Shown: positions 11,030-21,002 of the stretch, piece after piece
Layout: each line of letters begins with the position of its first letter
How positions within the stretch are numbered: the stretch's first letter is position 1
Source of the DNA: Chaetoderma sp. LZ-2023a
Taxonomy: Eukaryota; Mollusca; Caudofoveata; Chaetodermatida; Chaetodermatidae
NCBI GenBank assembly: GCA_034401795.1
Contig: CM067372.1
Location: forward strand, 37,271,494 to 37,335,493
Length of the DNA stretch: 64,000 nucleotides
Direction: 5' to 3'
Notes under the pieces: model-generated
Seen by the model: only the letters and a program-made list of their open reading frames with translations
What the model was told of the DNA's origin: nothing
Databases searched by the model: none
Position numbers and translations under genes: made by a program

Positions 11030-11512
11030 GACTATGGTTCAGAGGACACTGTTGTCCCTATCTCCTTCCTAGACTTCGATGAGAAGGGAGACCCACGGGA
11101 GATCTGAGGTACCATCCCAGCCTGGGATCTCATCAGGAACACTGATATGGTAGGACAATCGGCCATTAACAAGGCCAAGACTGTATACAAGGGGATGGGC
11201 ATCAAAGACATGGCAATGATGCGAGGTATGCTCGGAGCCGATGAGGCTGGTGCCATCAAGGTTATGGCAGAGTCCTATGCACAAGACCTGGTTAAGGATC
11301 TCCTGAAACCACGGAGTTCATTCATCCAGGATGGAGAGAATCTAAAGGTAGGCATCGGCCTGAGCAATATCGCTATCAATGTCGAAAAGGGTGCTACCGC
11401 CAGCCTCCAGCTACCAGAGGTGAAGAAGTCAGGGTTCTTTGGTTTGCTGTTTAAGACCACAGGAGAGTCATGGCCTCCCGTGCATGTATCATACAGATAC
11501 TGGATGTACTAG
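11030..11512 (+). pseudogene. Polinton ORF, unknown, helical then beta-rich
   Basis: Between 11147 and 11512 the frame is open and reads MVGQSAINKAKTVYKGMGIK, then DMAMMRGMLGADEAGAIKVM and LSNIAINVEKGATASLQLPE. The last ~60 residues look like a compact beta domain ending in YRYWMY. Coding-like sequence may extend upstream to about 11030. I recognise no family. It sits directly before the ATPase region on the same strand, as small structural genes often do in Polintons. Confidence 0.45.
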
Positions 11513-11569
11513 ACACTGTGGGTGCTGACACAGGCCCTCTACGTACGCTATCTTCTCAGCTGCTGCTGG

Positions 11570-12367
11570 GATTTCATGCTTGATGCGTCCATGCAGGATT
11601 CCCCACTCTACAGGCGAAAGAGCTGGTGCAGGAAGTACTGCCGTTTAGTCTCCCAAATACAGACGGGGCTACCGCCGACCAAGTGCTAACCATCCTCCGC
11701 ACGCATGTCTGTACCATTCGACAGTAGCTGGCTGATGCTGGCCAGGTGGTGCTGATCATTGCCCCAGCAGGCCATGGGAAATACATCTTGCTGCAGGCTC
11801 TCCTGGCCGAACATATACACTCTCAATACATTCCTTCTGATGTCTGACTCCACCGCTGAGGCAGTTGACAGTAACGATCAATGGTACAATAGCCCAATCA
11901 CCAAGACACAGAACCTGCAAGCACTGATGGAGAAGCTGCTGGCAGCCCGACTGACAGAAACACTTGTTCCAGTTATCGATGACCCTGCAATGGACCAAAA
12001 GACAGTCACCTACCTCAGCAAAATGACCATGCGCATCTGGGACACACAGATAACTGTCTTCATTCTCTTTCAGAAGTACACCCGCGAGATCTCACCGGAC
12101 ATCCGCCACAATGCCTGGTTGCTATACTTCAGCTCCAAGTGTGGACGTGCCCTGCTCGAATCCAGATACGACAGCATAACCCTCAAGGAGACCAAAGTGG
12201 ACGTTATCGCAGGTGTACAGAGGGCAGCTGATCAGTACCGCTTCATCTTCAGCAACAAGGAGACAGGTGAGCTGTCACACTTCAAGCCATCTCTGGAGCT
12301 GGCACAGACCTTCACCTACAGGCTGAATCCAGCCAGGAAACTAGCCTGCTCTACGTGTCATCTCTGA
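11570..12367 (+). pseudogene. Polinton genome-packaging ATPase (FtsK/HerA-type) region
   Basis: A Walker A-like loop is seen in VVLIIAPAGHGKYILLQALL (about 11745-11800). About 180 bp on, a Walker B-like strand reads TLVPVIDDP. A further strand with a polar sensor position follows (TQITVFILFQKYTREISPDI, then RHNAWLLYFSSK). This order, P-loop then hydrophobic-DD then 'I...FQ.......I..N..YLV.F', fits the A32/FtsK-like packaging ATPases of Polintons, which pump DNA into the capsid. The C-terminal part is helical (QTFTYRLNPARKL). The region is broken, and its 3' end nearly meets the converging minus-strand gene. Confidence 0.6.
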
Positions 12368-12559
12368 CAGATTGTCGCAGCTGTTCCACATGTTTTTTCA
12401 TCCATCAGAAGGCTGAGGAACTTGGTCCGCGGTCTCCGATACTTCATCAAATGCTTGAGGACCTTCGTCAGAAGCTTGAGGAATTTTGTCAGAATCTTGA
12501 GGAACCCCTGTAGACCTGCGATAAAGTCCCCTTTGGTCTCCTTGAGGGTTAGGCTGTCG
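12169..12559. repeat. 52-bp inverted repeat linking the ends of two converging genes
   Basis: Positions 12169-12220 (plus) and 12508-12559 (minus) match at 48 of 52 bases by my count. In both orientations the sequence is coding-like and gives nearly the same peptide, (D)S(I/L)TLKETK.D.IAG(V/L)Q. The spacer is about 290 bp. Confidence 0.9.
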
Positions 12560-13256
12560 AGGAACTCTATCCACTGAGGGTCAGATTCTATAACTCTCTT
12601 CTGGAACTTCTCACGGAAGATCCACTTTGTCCATGCGCGACGCGCATCTGACTTGCGAGTGGATTTGATGAGATACTCCTTGTAGTTATCTGGGAATTTC
12701 AGAAATTGCAGATTACTGTCTAATCTCCTGCGACCTCTTTCATTGAAGATGTGCTCAACAGCCTCCTTGCGGCCAACAGTGAGCTTCTCCTGAGTACCTT
12801 CTGCATGACGCGTGTCGTGGCTTTCCACTACAGCGGCACTGACCTCCCTGAAGTAGTTATTTGCTCCAGACTGGAGGCTATCCAGCATATCTCGCTCTTT
12901 CTGGCTATGTAGGATAAATACGGCAGCCCACTTCCCGCTAGAATAATGGGACTGTTGGTTTGGGCCACAGGTAGGTTGAGCGCCCTGCCCTGAGTGCTGT
13001 CAAACTTCCAGTAGAGTATCCGAGTCAGGAGATCTTTTGTACTACAACCTGGTGCTCCTTCCTCTATGGCAGCCAGTATCTCCGCATCAGACGGAGGTGT
13101 GACCTTGGTTCGCTCGTGGATAATGTTGATGTCACGAAGCACTCCTCGGACCCCGTCACAGTAGAGCAGTGCCCGCCATGGCCAACGTGCCAACTGGCTG
13201 CGGTCCTGCTGCCTATAGACAATCTGCAGGAGAACTACACCGAACATGGCAGCCAT
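12358..13256 (-). pseudogene. Polinton ORF region with leucine-heptad tail, unknown
   Basis: This minus-strand region converges on the ATPase gene. The upstream part reads MAAMFGVVLLQIVYRQQDRS, then KVTPPSDAEILAAIEEGAPG. The downstream part is basic and helical (GRRRLDSNLQFLKFPDNYKE, RKSDARRAWTKWIFREKFQK) and ends in FLKILTKFLKLLTKVLKHLM, a run of near-identical heptads encoded by 21-bp tandem repeats at about 12450-12500. The heptads predict a coiled coil. The family is not recognised. Strand, composition and packing place it in the Polinton. Broken. Confidence 0.45.
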
Positions 13257-13567
13257 TTAATACCTCTATATACCCAGACCTTAAACATGCTGCAGTATGT
13301 GCAACATCCAGTTGGGGCCATTGAAACCGTGACATCACACCGCTCTGATCCTCGGAAGGACTGCCTGAAGGTCATTCGACCCAGTATACATGATGAGAAC
13401 CCGTTGTAAACTGCTAGGAAGTACATCGGGGGCAGGGACATCCCACCTAATCATGGCAACCGGCTTAGCTTCAACATCGGAAACCTCATAGCTGGGACTC
13501 GCTCATTAGGTGTGACGGTACTTTACTTTGGCTATACTAAGGTATGCGTGTCGAACACATCAAGTAT

Positions 13568-13948
13568 TCAGCTTGAGCGTGCGTAGAGCACGACTCCTGT
13601 CGTCACAGCAGCAGCTGCAACCACTACTATAAGCTCTGCTGTCTTCTGACCTGTCGATGTTTCATAGTCAAGCATTGGCTTCGATATTTTTACAGCCTCG
13701 TAGTACTCACCGAGACTCTCATCTGCCTCTTTGATGCTCTGGTTGGCCTGAGCTCGGAGTTGTCGTCAGCGTGCCTCCGTCGGGCGCATATGCTCGAGTG
13801 CTTTGCTGTACTCAAACTTTTCCGTAGACAGCTACTCCATCACCTGGTTATGACGCTTACGCTCGACCTCTACTGCCTTCTTGTAGGCGAAGCTGAGTCC
13901 CCAGTTCACTAAGGCAAACACACCCGCATTCAAGATTGCGGATGCCAT
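13568..13948 (-). pseudogene. Polinton small ORF with membrane anchor at each end, ~126 codons
   Basis: Read from an ATG at 13948, the frame starts MASAILNAGVFALVNWGLSF with a hydrophobic N-terminal segment. It continues through a charged helical middle (KKAVEVERKRHNQ, EKFEYSKALEHMRPTEA) and ends with a Val/Ala transmembrane segment (AELIVVVAAAAVTTGVVLYA). It diverges from the acidic gene at 14010, with about 60 bp between them for both promoters. It resembles the small membrane proteins of Polintons and adintovirus-like elements, with no known enzyme activity. It is not fully open. Confidence 0.5.
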
Positions 13949-14009
13949 GCTATAGACTACAGTTTAAAGCTACTATATAGCTGTCCCCCAGCGACGGATC
14001 ACCAGAGCG

Positions 14010-14402
14010 ATGTATGAGCCAGAGGCTTATGAAGATCCAGTCGAGGATATAGAAGACGAGGGCTATCAGGAGCACTATGATGAGGAGGATTATGATGCAG
14101 ACTACGATGTCGGTGGTGAGTATGATGATGTAGAGCATGAATCCCGCAAGCTAGTACACAGAGCGAAAGGAATCTATCGCACTTACATAAAAGGTTCTAT
14201 CAGTCCGCTGGCAGCAGTTGGGGCTCTGATCACATTGTTCACAACGAAGGCTGGCGAGATGGTCCGCAAGATCGCCAACAATGCTCTCCATGGTGTGGAG
14301 AAGATTTCTGAAGCAATACCAGCCATCGCCTCAGGAGTAGGTACGTTCTTCGGAGTCACAGGCCCTTGGCACTCATGGGCATCTGGCCCACCGAACATTT
14401 AA
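14010..14402 (+). CDS. Polinton small ORF, acidic N terminus plus hydrophobic C terminus, 130 aa
   Basis: Open from ATG at 14010. The first ~50 residues are strikingly acidic and tyrosine-rich (EAYEDPVEDIEDEGYQEHYD, EEDYDADYDVGGEYDDVEHE). The rest is a small amphipathic/hydrophobic domain (SPLAAVGALITLFTTKAGEM, VEKISEAIPAIASGVGTFFG) ending WASGPPNI. The overall plan of charged tail plus amphipathic helices suits a minor virion or membrane-interacting protein, but that is inference. It is followed 16 bp later by the next plus-strand ORF, so the two are probably co-transcribed. Confidence 0.55.
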   Translation: MYEPEAYEDPVEDIEDEGYQEHYDEEDYDADYDVGGEYDDVEHESRKLVHRAKGIYRTYIKGSISPLAAVGALITLFTTKAGEMVRKIANNALHGVEKISEAIPAIASGVGTFFGVTGPWHSWASGPPNI

Positions 14403-14418
14403 ACCGTGCTATACAAGG

Positions 14419-14664
14419 ATGGCGTCTCTATATGACCTGGTCAAGACACTTAACTTTCAAGGGTTGGTCGATCATCTACCCTTCAGTGAGGATCCAGCAG
14501 AGATTAGACGCCAGTGTACGGGAGTGTTTGAACAGGTCTTTGGTGATGGTCGAATGAATGATTGCCATCTGTTCGTCTGTTTAGAGTTCACCCAGGCCAT
14601 GCGTAATAGGATGGGAGTGGACGTCAATGATGAAATCCGGATGTTTATCAACCGTCTTTCTTGA
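14419..14664 (+). CDS. Polinton small ORF upstream of integrase, 81 aa
   Basis: Open from ATG at 14419 to a stop at 14662-14664: MASLYDLVKTLNFQGLVDHL, then PFSEDPAEIRRQCTGVFEQV and MRNRMGVDVNDEIRMFINRL. It is helical with three cysteines. It ends as the integrase region begins in a different frame. It may be a separate small gene, or sequence derived from the integrase N terminus. The family is not recognised. Confidence 0.45.
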   Translation: MASLYDLVKTLNFQGLVDHLPFSEDPAEIRRQCTGVFEQVFGDGRMNDCHLFVCLEFTQAMRNRMGVDVNDEIRMFINRLS

Positions 14665-15290
14665 GGAACTCTACTATCAGCCTGGTGGATATCACCGTGA
14701 GCCCCCTTAACTACTCGAGGCTGCACGTCGCAAGGGCCACAACTTCACATTGGAGACAGTTAGCCAGTATCTCAGCCACCAGGCGATGTGGCAGATATAC
14801 AGACCTCGTCCACGCCACATCAGGCATGCCAATTTTGTTGAAACTGTCCCATACACAGTTCACCAGGCAGATGTTCTATTCCTTCCACACGACTCGGTTG
14901 GGTGTAAGACCTACACATATGCCCTCACCATCGTCGATGTCGCCAGCAGGTACAAGGCTGCAGTACCGCTCACGGACAAGTCAGCTGGCCAGGTGGCCCA
15001 GGCATTCCAGGGTGTCTACGAGGCTTCGGAAAATCCCCTCCAATGGCCGCAGGTGTTGCAGGTGGATGAGAGTAAGGAGTTCAGAGATGAGAATGCAGCC
15101 CTCATGCGGTCTCACGATGTGGCAGTTAGGCGGGCGACGTAGGGCATCACCATGCCCAGGCTATCGTTGAGCTGTGGAATCGGACACTGGCAGAGAGACT
15201 GTTTCCACACCAATACGCCCAGGAAATGACCACGCTGATGGACGTTCTAGAGTATGGGTGAGAGGGCTGCCTGCTGTGGTGGAGAGATCC
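14664..15290 (+). pseudogene. INT: Polinton integrase (retroviral-type DDE)
   Basis: The plus-strand region begins with YYQPGGYHREPP, which resembles the 'LYYQP.GY' start typical of Polinton integrases. It continues VSQYLSHQAMWQIYRPRPRH and then the catalytic core: QADVLFLPHD (first Asp), TYALTIVDVASRYKAAVPLT, WPQVLQVDESKEF (second Asp) and AIVELWNRTLAERLFPHQYA (Glu of the D,D-E triad). The spacing of motifs fits Polinton c-integrases, which join the element's ends to target DNA with 6-bp target duplications. Upstream are two co-directional small ORFs; downstream the polymerase converges from the other strand. The copy is broken. Confidence 0.9.
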
Positions 15291-15579
15291 AATGCCGAGG
15301 TTACTAGGCTAATCGGGAAGAAGCCGGTGGAGGCTATCAGACACTCTGCTGTGGAGGAGCGGGAGAGGAGTGCCGACCACCTGATGCTCTGGATCGGTAC
15401 CTGTATGAGCCTGGTGAGCTGAAAGGTGGTCGAGGGCGTGCAACAGATCCTGCCTGTTCGATAGATGTTCACAGACTTGACAGGTATGTGGAGGCGGAGG
15501 ACAGCCTACACCGTACTACCTGGCACGCCACCACGGAGTGCCTATGTGACCATTTGTCGTAGAAGAGCTTCAGCTAGTC

Positions 15580-18500
15580 CCTGCAGACAGACAGCTACCG
15601 CCACCTAGGGTTCTTCGATGATACTCGATGGGCTCGGTATGGCCACTATCTGGCAGCACATGGCACTTATCATAGTAAGTGGAGAGTCCGAGTTTTTCCT
15701 GCTCATACGTCACCATATCCTGGTTATGCATGCATAGGCCTAGGTGCGTAGCTCTGTCCACCCCGCCATGTGGGGCGCTGTAGAACCTCTGCCAAGAGAC
15801 CTCATTCTGCTGCTTTGACATTCCCTAAGCCGAGCACTTACTTGCAGCTGTTCACTCCATGTAGTAGCATTTGAAGCAGAGAGCGATACGACGAGAGCCT
15901 TCGAACTTGAGCTTGAACAGTCCGGAGTCCGTCCAGACCATTTGTCCCAAACTAGCCATACCCGCTTATGAGCCTGGTACTCTGCTCGCATCTCAGTGCG
16001 AATGACGTCGTCGAGGTTGGAGCCTGCTATAGCGATATACGTGAAGTCAGTGTCCATATGGAGGTACTTAAAGCTGTCACGAGCTACGTAGCAATCGACC
16101 CAACACCAAGTGGGCTCATAAATGGCTATCCCCACCTGGAAGGGCCTTCGAATAGTAATATTTGGCTTACGATTCTGGAGCTCGAATGACTCACCGATCT
16201 CGGGATCTTCGGACCATGCACTACGCAGGGCCTTGTCTACCACGCATTCATCCTTCGTGAAGCTGGTGTTGCTATGACGTTCTAGGGCCTCGATGAGCTT
16301 CCCGTAGGCACTGTTGCCGAGGAGTTTGAAGAGATCTGCCAAGAGTGCTTTGCTCTTATCTACATCTCCCGAGCGGCGGGCCTCCATAGCCATCTCCATG
16401 AACCACTCGAATGGGCGCTTGGCCTCATAGTCTATGGTGCGGTATACAGCAGTGATCTCCAGGCCATGGGTTATATACCACTTGAGTGTCGGTGCATACA
16501 GCAGCCGCTTCTTGCCAGAGAGGGAACCGACCAGCTACTGGGTGGTGGGACGCTTCCTCCCTGTTCGCCCTAGATATGCCAGCATCTCAGAAGAGATTGC
16601 CTCTACCAAGATCTCGCGGTTATGGAAGAGATGAGGCATTTCCTCGAACTTTGTCCAGAGCCTTGGGGACCTCTATATCCACCCTAGCAAACCCAAACTA
16701 TCTGTCTGCTATGAGACCCTCCTTAAAGCTAGCTACACCACTAGCACCGGACCAATATGGCGCACTGTCTCCTTACCACATGACATCTCTTTGGCAATCG
16801 TTGACAGGTACAGAGCATATGCGTTGTAGCCGAGTGGACGTTGGCAGACACACTCATTCTGGCGGTTCGATTCACACCGGCTTCATGGTATCTGGTGAAC
16901 ACGATGTTGGGACCTCCAACAACAGCACCCTTGAGCATCTCGTAGGCTTCCTTGCCTGGTGAATAGAGGCTAACATCCAGCATGTGCTGAGTGGTTCCAC
17001 TTAGGGGGTATTGCAGTGACACAGCTGGGAGAGACACTGCGTCTTTGAGGATGTCTATTTCTCGTTCTGTGTAGAACTCCCACATCCGCTCTAGGGCTTC
17101 GATGAAAGGACTGACGTCCAGGTTGTTGTAGTTTCGCAGCCAGTTTGCGAATGTCCACATTCCATGCTCGCTTAATGTCTGGTTACACTGTTCACACTCT
17201 GATCGCGTCAAGAGGTAGCCAGCCTTGAGCTTAGATGTCCATGCTGAGTAGTCAGGAAGCCCTGGATAGTTGAGCTTCTCATGTGTGTCAAACCATTCAT
17301 ATGGGAACCAGCTCTTCTGCTGTGTACACCCGTAAGCTTTGACCCATACCTCGTACGAGACTCCTGAGCCGAGGTAGTTCAGCACATCGAGAAACCGTAG
17401 CTCAGGTATTATGAGGAACATGGTCTGACTAGCCTTCTTGGCGACTTTCACTGTACCTGTACTGTCAGTCAGCTCATCGACAAAGTACTTCTTGATGATG
17501 TTCATGTCATACCGCCCAGAGTTGAACCCCAGTACAGGCACTTGGTCACACCACTCGTTGATCAGTCGTTGCTGATGCTTTGAAAGCGTGTCCAGGTCTG
17601 TCGGTATGTACTGTGGCCTAACCTTGTCCAGATTATATATGCTCGCAGTTGGATCACCAGCATGAACTCTCTGATCAGTTCTTTGGGGTCAGGATTGCAG
17701 AGGTGAGTGGGTCCACTCGTGGCGCCATCTAAGGAGCAGCCAACTAACACAGAGATAGGTATGTGAGGACTCTCGATCGTGAGCATCTCCGTAGGATGAG
17801 TCTTGATACCATCTAGGAGTGCTTCGAAGTCGTAAACCATGAAGTGTGGGTATGAGACTCGGATCGGGACACTTGGACAGTGTTTCGTACAGCACTCCCA
17901 CTGTACCACAAGTGTGCATCCATGTGCTCTCAGCTTCTCCTCTCTCAGGACTGTCTTGCGGTATCTTTGTTTGGCATCCTCACTTCGCTGGTGTTGTGGA
18001 TACCCATGCCAGTAACAGCCATGGAACTGGTAAACAGTGTTGGTGGTCGGATCATAACCATCTACGGGAGCACCCTTGATACAACTCTCGCCACCGTGCT
18101 CACACTCTACATGGTGTATGTGTATGCCTCTGTTTCTCGACTCATACTCGATCCAACCAGTAGCCGATGAACTGGATGGTTGGGGTGGATAGAAAGCTTT
18201 CTCATATGCAGAGTGTGGTGCCTCAACTTTCTTGCCAGGACACACGATTGTTGTTTTGCCACCTGTACAGTGATCAGCATGGCGTTGACGATTGTATGCC
18301 TTTGTGAACCTCTGTTGACAGTGACTGCAGACTAGTGTATGTGCCAGCTTGGAAATGATCTTGATGTAGAAGGCGTGGTGGTCCCACACTCCGATGGTCA
18401 TGGTGTAGTGAGCCGCTTGCCTGATCAAGTGCCAGGTGCCCTCTTCTGTTGGTGCATACATGCGAATCCAGATCTTGGTGAAGAACTCTACCTTGTCCAG

Positions 18501-19343
18501 CTGAGCAGCGAGGTCTTGAAGACATCAGGTACTGTCACTGTCTTGCCACAAAACTGTGTGGCCAGCTTTCGTGCATGAGCTGTCCTTCTATCAACTCTCA
18601 CTCCTCGCTGGACTGCTAGACATCTCCAGAGACACATCTTGTCCCTGTAGGTGTCGAGGGCAGTCATACTCTTCTTCTGTCGTAGCCAGTCTGCGAGGGG
18701 CCCTGTCCCCCAATCCTGGCCAAGCAGAGGTTGGCAGTTGATGATAGCCCTGACCTCAACGTTGATTGATCGAACGAAAGCCCACTTGGTGTTGGGTCGA
18801 TTGATATTGTCTGTGTCGAGGCGGGTTTGCTCTTTTGCTGCCACCCAGTCCTGAGCTGCTCCTATCATGTTCAGCCACGGGCTCCCTGGAGCATTCTGTG
18901 GAAGAGCATCAACCTACCGTCTTCGATGTGACGGATGCGATAGGTATGGGTGTAGCGGAGGTAGAAGGCATTCTGCACAGTCTGTTGGATCGTGTGCATG
19001 ATCTGGCTTGTGAGGTCTCCTTCTAGACGTCTGAAGAATGTCCAGCATACTGACCGGCGTCCTCTATCCTCTGTCTCCCTTTCGCCGAGATGCTGGTCGA
19101 GAATGTGTTCGCCTTCTCGCCTCATGCTCCGGGTTCAGACATCGGCTCCCTCATCACTCGCTTAGTGATCCTGCATAGGGGAGGTAAGCGCTCCAGTGGA
19201 TGGTCTGCCATCCGCCTTACTACAGTCTTGGCTCGCAAGCAAGCAGTCACCTCCTCGTCAAACTGACGAAACTCACGGAGCCACTGTGCTTTCTTCTGAG
19301 GGCTCTCTGGATCATCTTTGGTAAGCACTGGAAACTTTTCCAT
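15580..19343 (-). pseudogene. POLB: Polinton protein-primed family B DNA polymerase (pPolB)
   Basis: On the minus strand, from about 19343 downward, this region encodes the element's replicase. In order: an N-terminal region of unknown fold (MEKFPVLTKDDPESPQKKAQ); a zinc-finger-like CSHC...RQRHADHC near 18300; exonuclease motif I (YDFEALLDG, about 17825); Exo II (GFNSGRYDMNIIKKYF, about 17500); Exo III-like YNNLDV (about 17125); GGPNIVFTRYHE (about 16900); a palm motif A region with ALYLSTIAKEM (about 16800); motif B LLGNSAYGK (about 16310); the motif C region DTD (about 16045); and the tail VTYEQEKLGLSTYYDKCHVL (about 15680). Length and order match Polinton pPolB (about 1100-1250 residues). 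It is interrupted in several places. Confidence 0.93.
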
Positions 19344-19347
19344 TTTC

Positions 19348-19488
19348 GTTGCTCAGGAGAGTCGCTTCTGCAATTCCTCGGCATGGGCCTGTTTGATCAT
19401 CTGGAGCAGGTTGGCTTTCTTGCCCTTAGAGTAGCCTCTAAGGCTGAATTGCTTTGCAACAGCGCGAAGTTCTGCAACAGTAATCATG
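19348..19488 (-). CDS. Short SAP-like ORF next to the polymerase start
   Basis: A minus-strand frame from ATG at about 19488 reads MITVAELRAVAKQFSLRGYS, then KGKKANLLQMIKQAHAEELQ and a stop. The 'LR.....Q...RGYSKGKKA.LL..I' pattern fits the SAP fold, a small DNA-binding helix-extension-helix motif. It lies immediately upstream of the polymerase N-terminal region, with no room for a separate promoter, so it may be the extreme N-terminal part of the polymerase gene or a small leader ORF. I keep it as a separate entry. Confidence 0.5.
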
Positions 19489-19490
19489 GT

Positions 19491-19602
19491 GTGTATCACT
19501 ATGGATGCTTGTTTCTAAATGGGCGTTCAGACCCTATTTTATGTGGTGTATATCACTGTGGATGCTTGTCTCTAAATGGGCGTTCAGACCTTATTATGGG
19601 TG
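19491..19602 (+). repeat. ~54-bp direct duplication
   Basis: The segment 'GTGTAT(AT)CACT(A/G)TGGATGCTTGT' plus 'CTAAATGGGCGTTCAGACC' occurs at about 19491-19544 and again at about 19545-19600. A weaker relative (CCATTATGGATGCTGTGTCTAAT) is at about 20099-20122. It is an intergenic repeat between the polymerase and the rightmost gene region. Confidence 0.85.
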
Positions 19603-19633
19603 ATCAGTACCTGGAAAACATGTGGGTGGTTCG

Positions 19634-20076
19634 TCATGTCGATGTGATACAGACAGAGACTATGTGTTTGTGTGAGATGTGGTCGATGTTCAGGAGAGCT
19701 GATTTGATACGTGGGAGTAGTGTGCCCATTGAGAGGTTGGTGGGCGAGGGATCACACCATTTCTTGTTCCCACTCGTGCTCGATAGCAGCATCCACATTA
19801 AAACTGCAAATTCATATACTTGAAGAGTTTGTCCATCGCTATCACAGTCATCGGATAACATCTGCGACACGTAAGGCATGATGACGAGTTGAATGTTGGG
19901 ATCCCTGAGCTTCTCCATTTCTCGATCTGCATAGTTGCCCATATCACGCAATGGCTCGGGTATTCTCGTCGTGCCGCACAGCCTCCATCATGCATGCATG
20001 ACCGTAGCTCTTCAGGCCAGCCCATTGTGTGTAATATTCTTTGTAAATGAGCGTTTACACGTAGTTGAGTGTTCAC
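19634..20076 (-). pseudogene. Polinton rightmost ORF region, unknown
   Basis: Minus-strand frames here include MRDMGNYADREMEKLRDPNI followed by QLVIMPYVSQMLSDDCDSDG and QTLQVYEFAVLMWMLLSSTS, a sequence with coding character but no family I recognise. An overlapping frame upstream has a cysteine-rich stretch (CMHDGGCAARREYPSHC). The region lies upstream of, and co-directional with, the polymerase. It may be a short early gene. Confidence that it encodes a real protein is modest. Confidence 0.35.
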
Positions 20077-20294
20077 ACATAATTTATGATCGCCGGTATA
20101 CCATTATGGATGCTGTGTCTAATTAGGTGTTAACGCATAGCAGGTTGGCTAAATAAACTACTATTCTTGACTTTGGCCCAGTCGAGGGTCTGTAGTCTGC
20201 AATCATGGGTTTTATGTGGTCAGTCAATGACTGTGCGAGTTGGTCTTGACGTGATGTCATGCTTCTCGGTTAGCGGATAATTGTAGACATGTTT

Positions 20295-20402
20295 ACCATT
20301 TGCTAATAACACATAATGAGATTTGAACCTGTGATTTTACCATTTGCTAATAACGAGATTCGAACCTGGTGTATAATACAACGCATTAACTATCTTGGCC
20401 AC
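20295..20402 (-). repeat. tRNA-like / SINE-like fragment (A-box and B-box on minus strand)
   Basis: Read on the minus strand there is an A-box-like TGGCCAAGATAGTTAATGCG (plus 20382-20401) and, about 20 bp on, a B-box-like GGTTCGAATCTCG (plus 20354-20366). A second B-box-like copy (GGTTCAAATCTC, plus 20318-20329) lies 37 bp further, and the motif ACCATTTGCTAATAAC is duplicated at 20295 and 20339. The A-to-B spacing suits a tRNA-derived promoter, but I could not fold a full cloverleaf. It is probably a SINE head or decayed tRNA. Confidence 0.35.
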
Positions 20403-20567
20403 GTATGCATTATAGCTGATAAGTTATGTGTTCACACGTTGCTGTGTTGCTGCTCTATCAGGCTCGACTCACCCTAGATCTTGACGTCACCTCGAGATAA
20501 TGCGTATCAGCGATTTCACAACTCACGCTCAAAGATAAAAAGTACTAAGAGTCAAGATCTTAATGAT

Positions 20568-20685
20568 GTTGCGGTGGGTCTATCGATAGAGTTGTTGAAT
20601 TGCATAGTGTTCCCCGGCTGCAGACTGGGGTTAAATTCTGCTCAAAAGACTAATATGACCAGGTTAGATAAAGACCCACCGCGAC
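20568..20685 (+). repeat. tRNA-like fragment bounded by a 14-bp inverted repeat
   Basis: The segment starting GTTGCGGTGGGTCTATCGAT and running through CCGGCTGCAGACTGGGGTTA resembles a tRNA-derived SINE head: the region around CTGCAGAC recalls an anticodon loop, and GGTTAAATTCTG is a weak B-box. The starting 14 bases (20568-20581) pair with 20672-20685 with one mismatch. Decayed, and not a functional tRNA. Confidence 0.3.
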
Positions 20686-20751
20686 ACCCCCCAGTGCGGG
20701 GTCAAAGCACCACTGACACACACACACTCCAGCTGGCTGGAATAGCAACAG

Positions 20752-20851
20752 GGTAGGGTAGGAGATAGGTGGGGTAGGAGATAGGTGGGGTAGGAGATAG
20801 GTGGGGTAGGAGATAGGTGGGGTAGGAGATAGGTGGGGTAGGAGATAGGTG
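20752..20851 (+). repeat. 16-bp minisatellite, ~6 copies
   Basis: The unit GTGGGGTAGGAGATAG is repeated head to tail about six times, the first copy carrying one variant base. Near-identity of units shows recent expansion. Confidence 0.97.
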
Positions 20852-20866
20852 TCCCACAGAGAGAAA

Positions 20867-21002
20867 AACCTCCTCAGGATACCGGTCAGAATAGAGAGAG
20901 AGAGAGGCTGGCCACTGGCTGGTATCCTGAGGAGGTTCTCCCGGACATTTGGGGTTCACACGGGAGTTTTATATTCACCACAGCCTTTTATGTCCGGGAG
21001 AA
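20867..21002. repeat. Two abutting inverted repeats
   Basis: AACCTCCTCAGGATACC (20867-20883) pairs perfectly with 20921-20937. TTCTCCCGGACAT (20936-20948) pairs perfectly with 20990-21002. The two hairpins therefore abut and share bases at 20936-20937. They lie near the right end of the Polinton. Confidence 0.95.
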
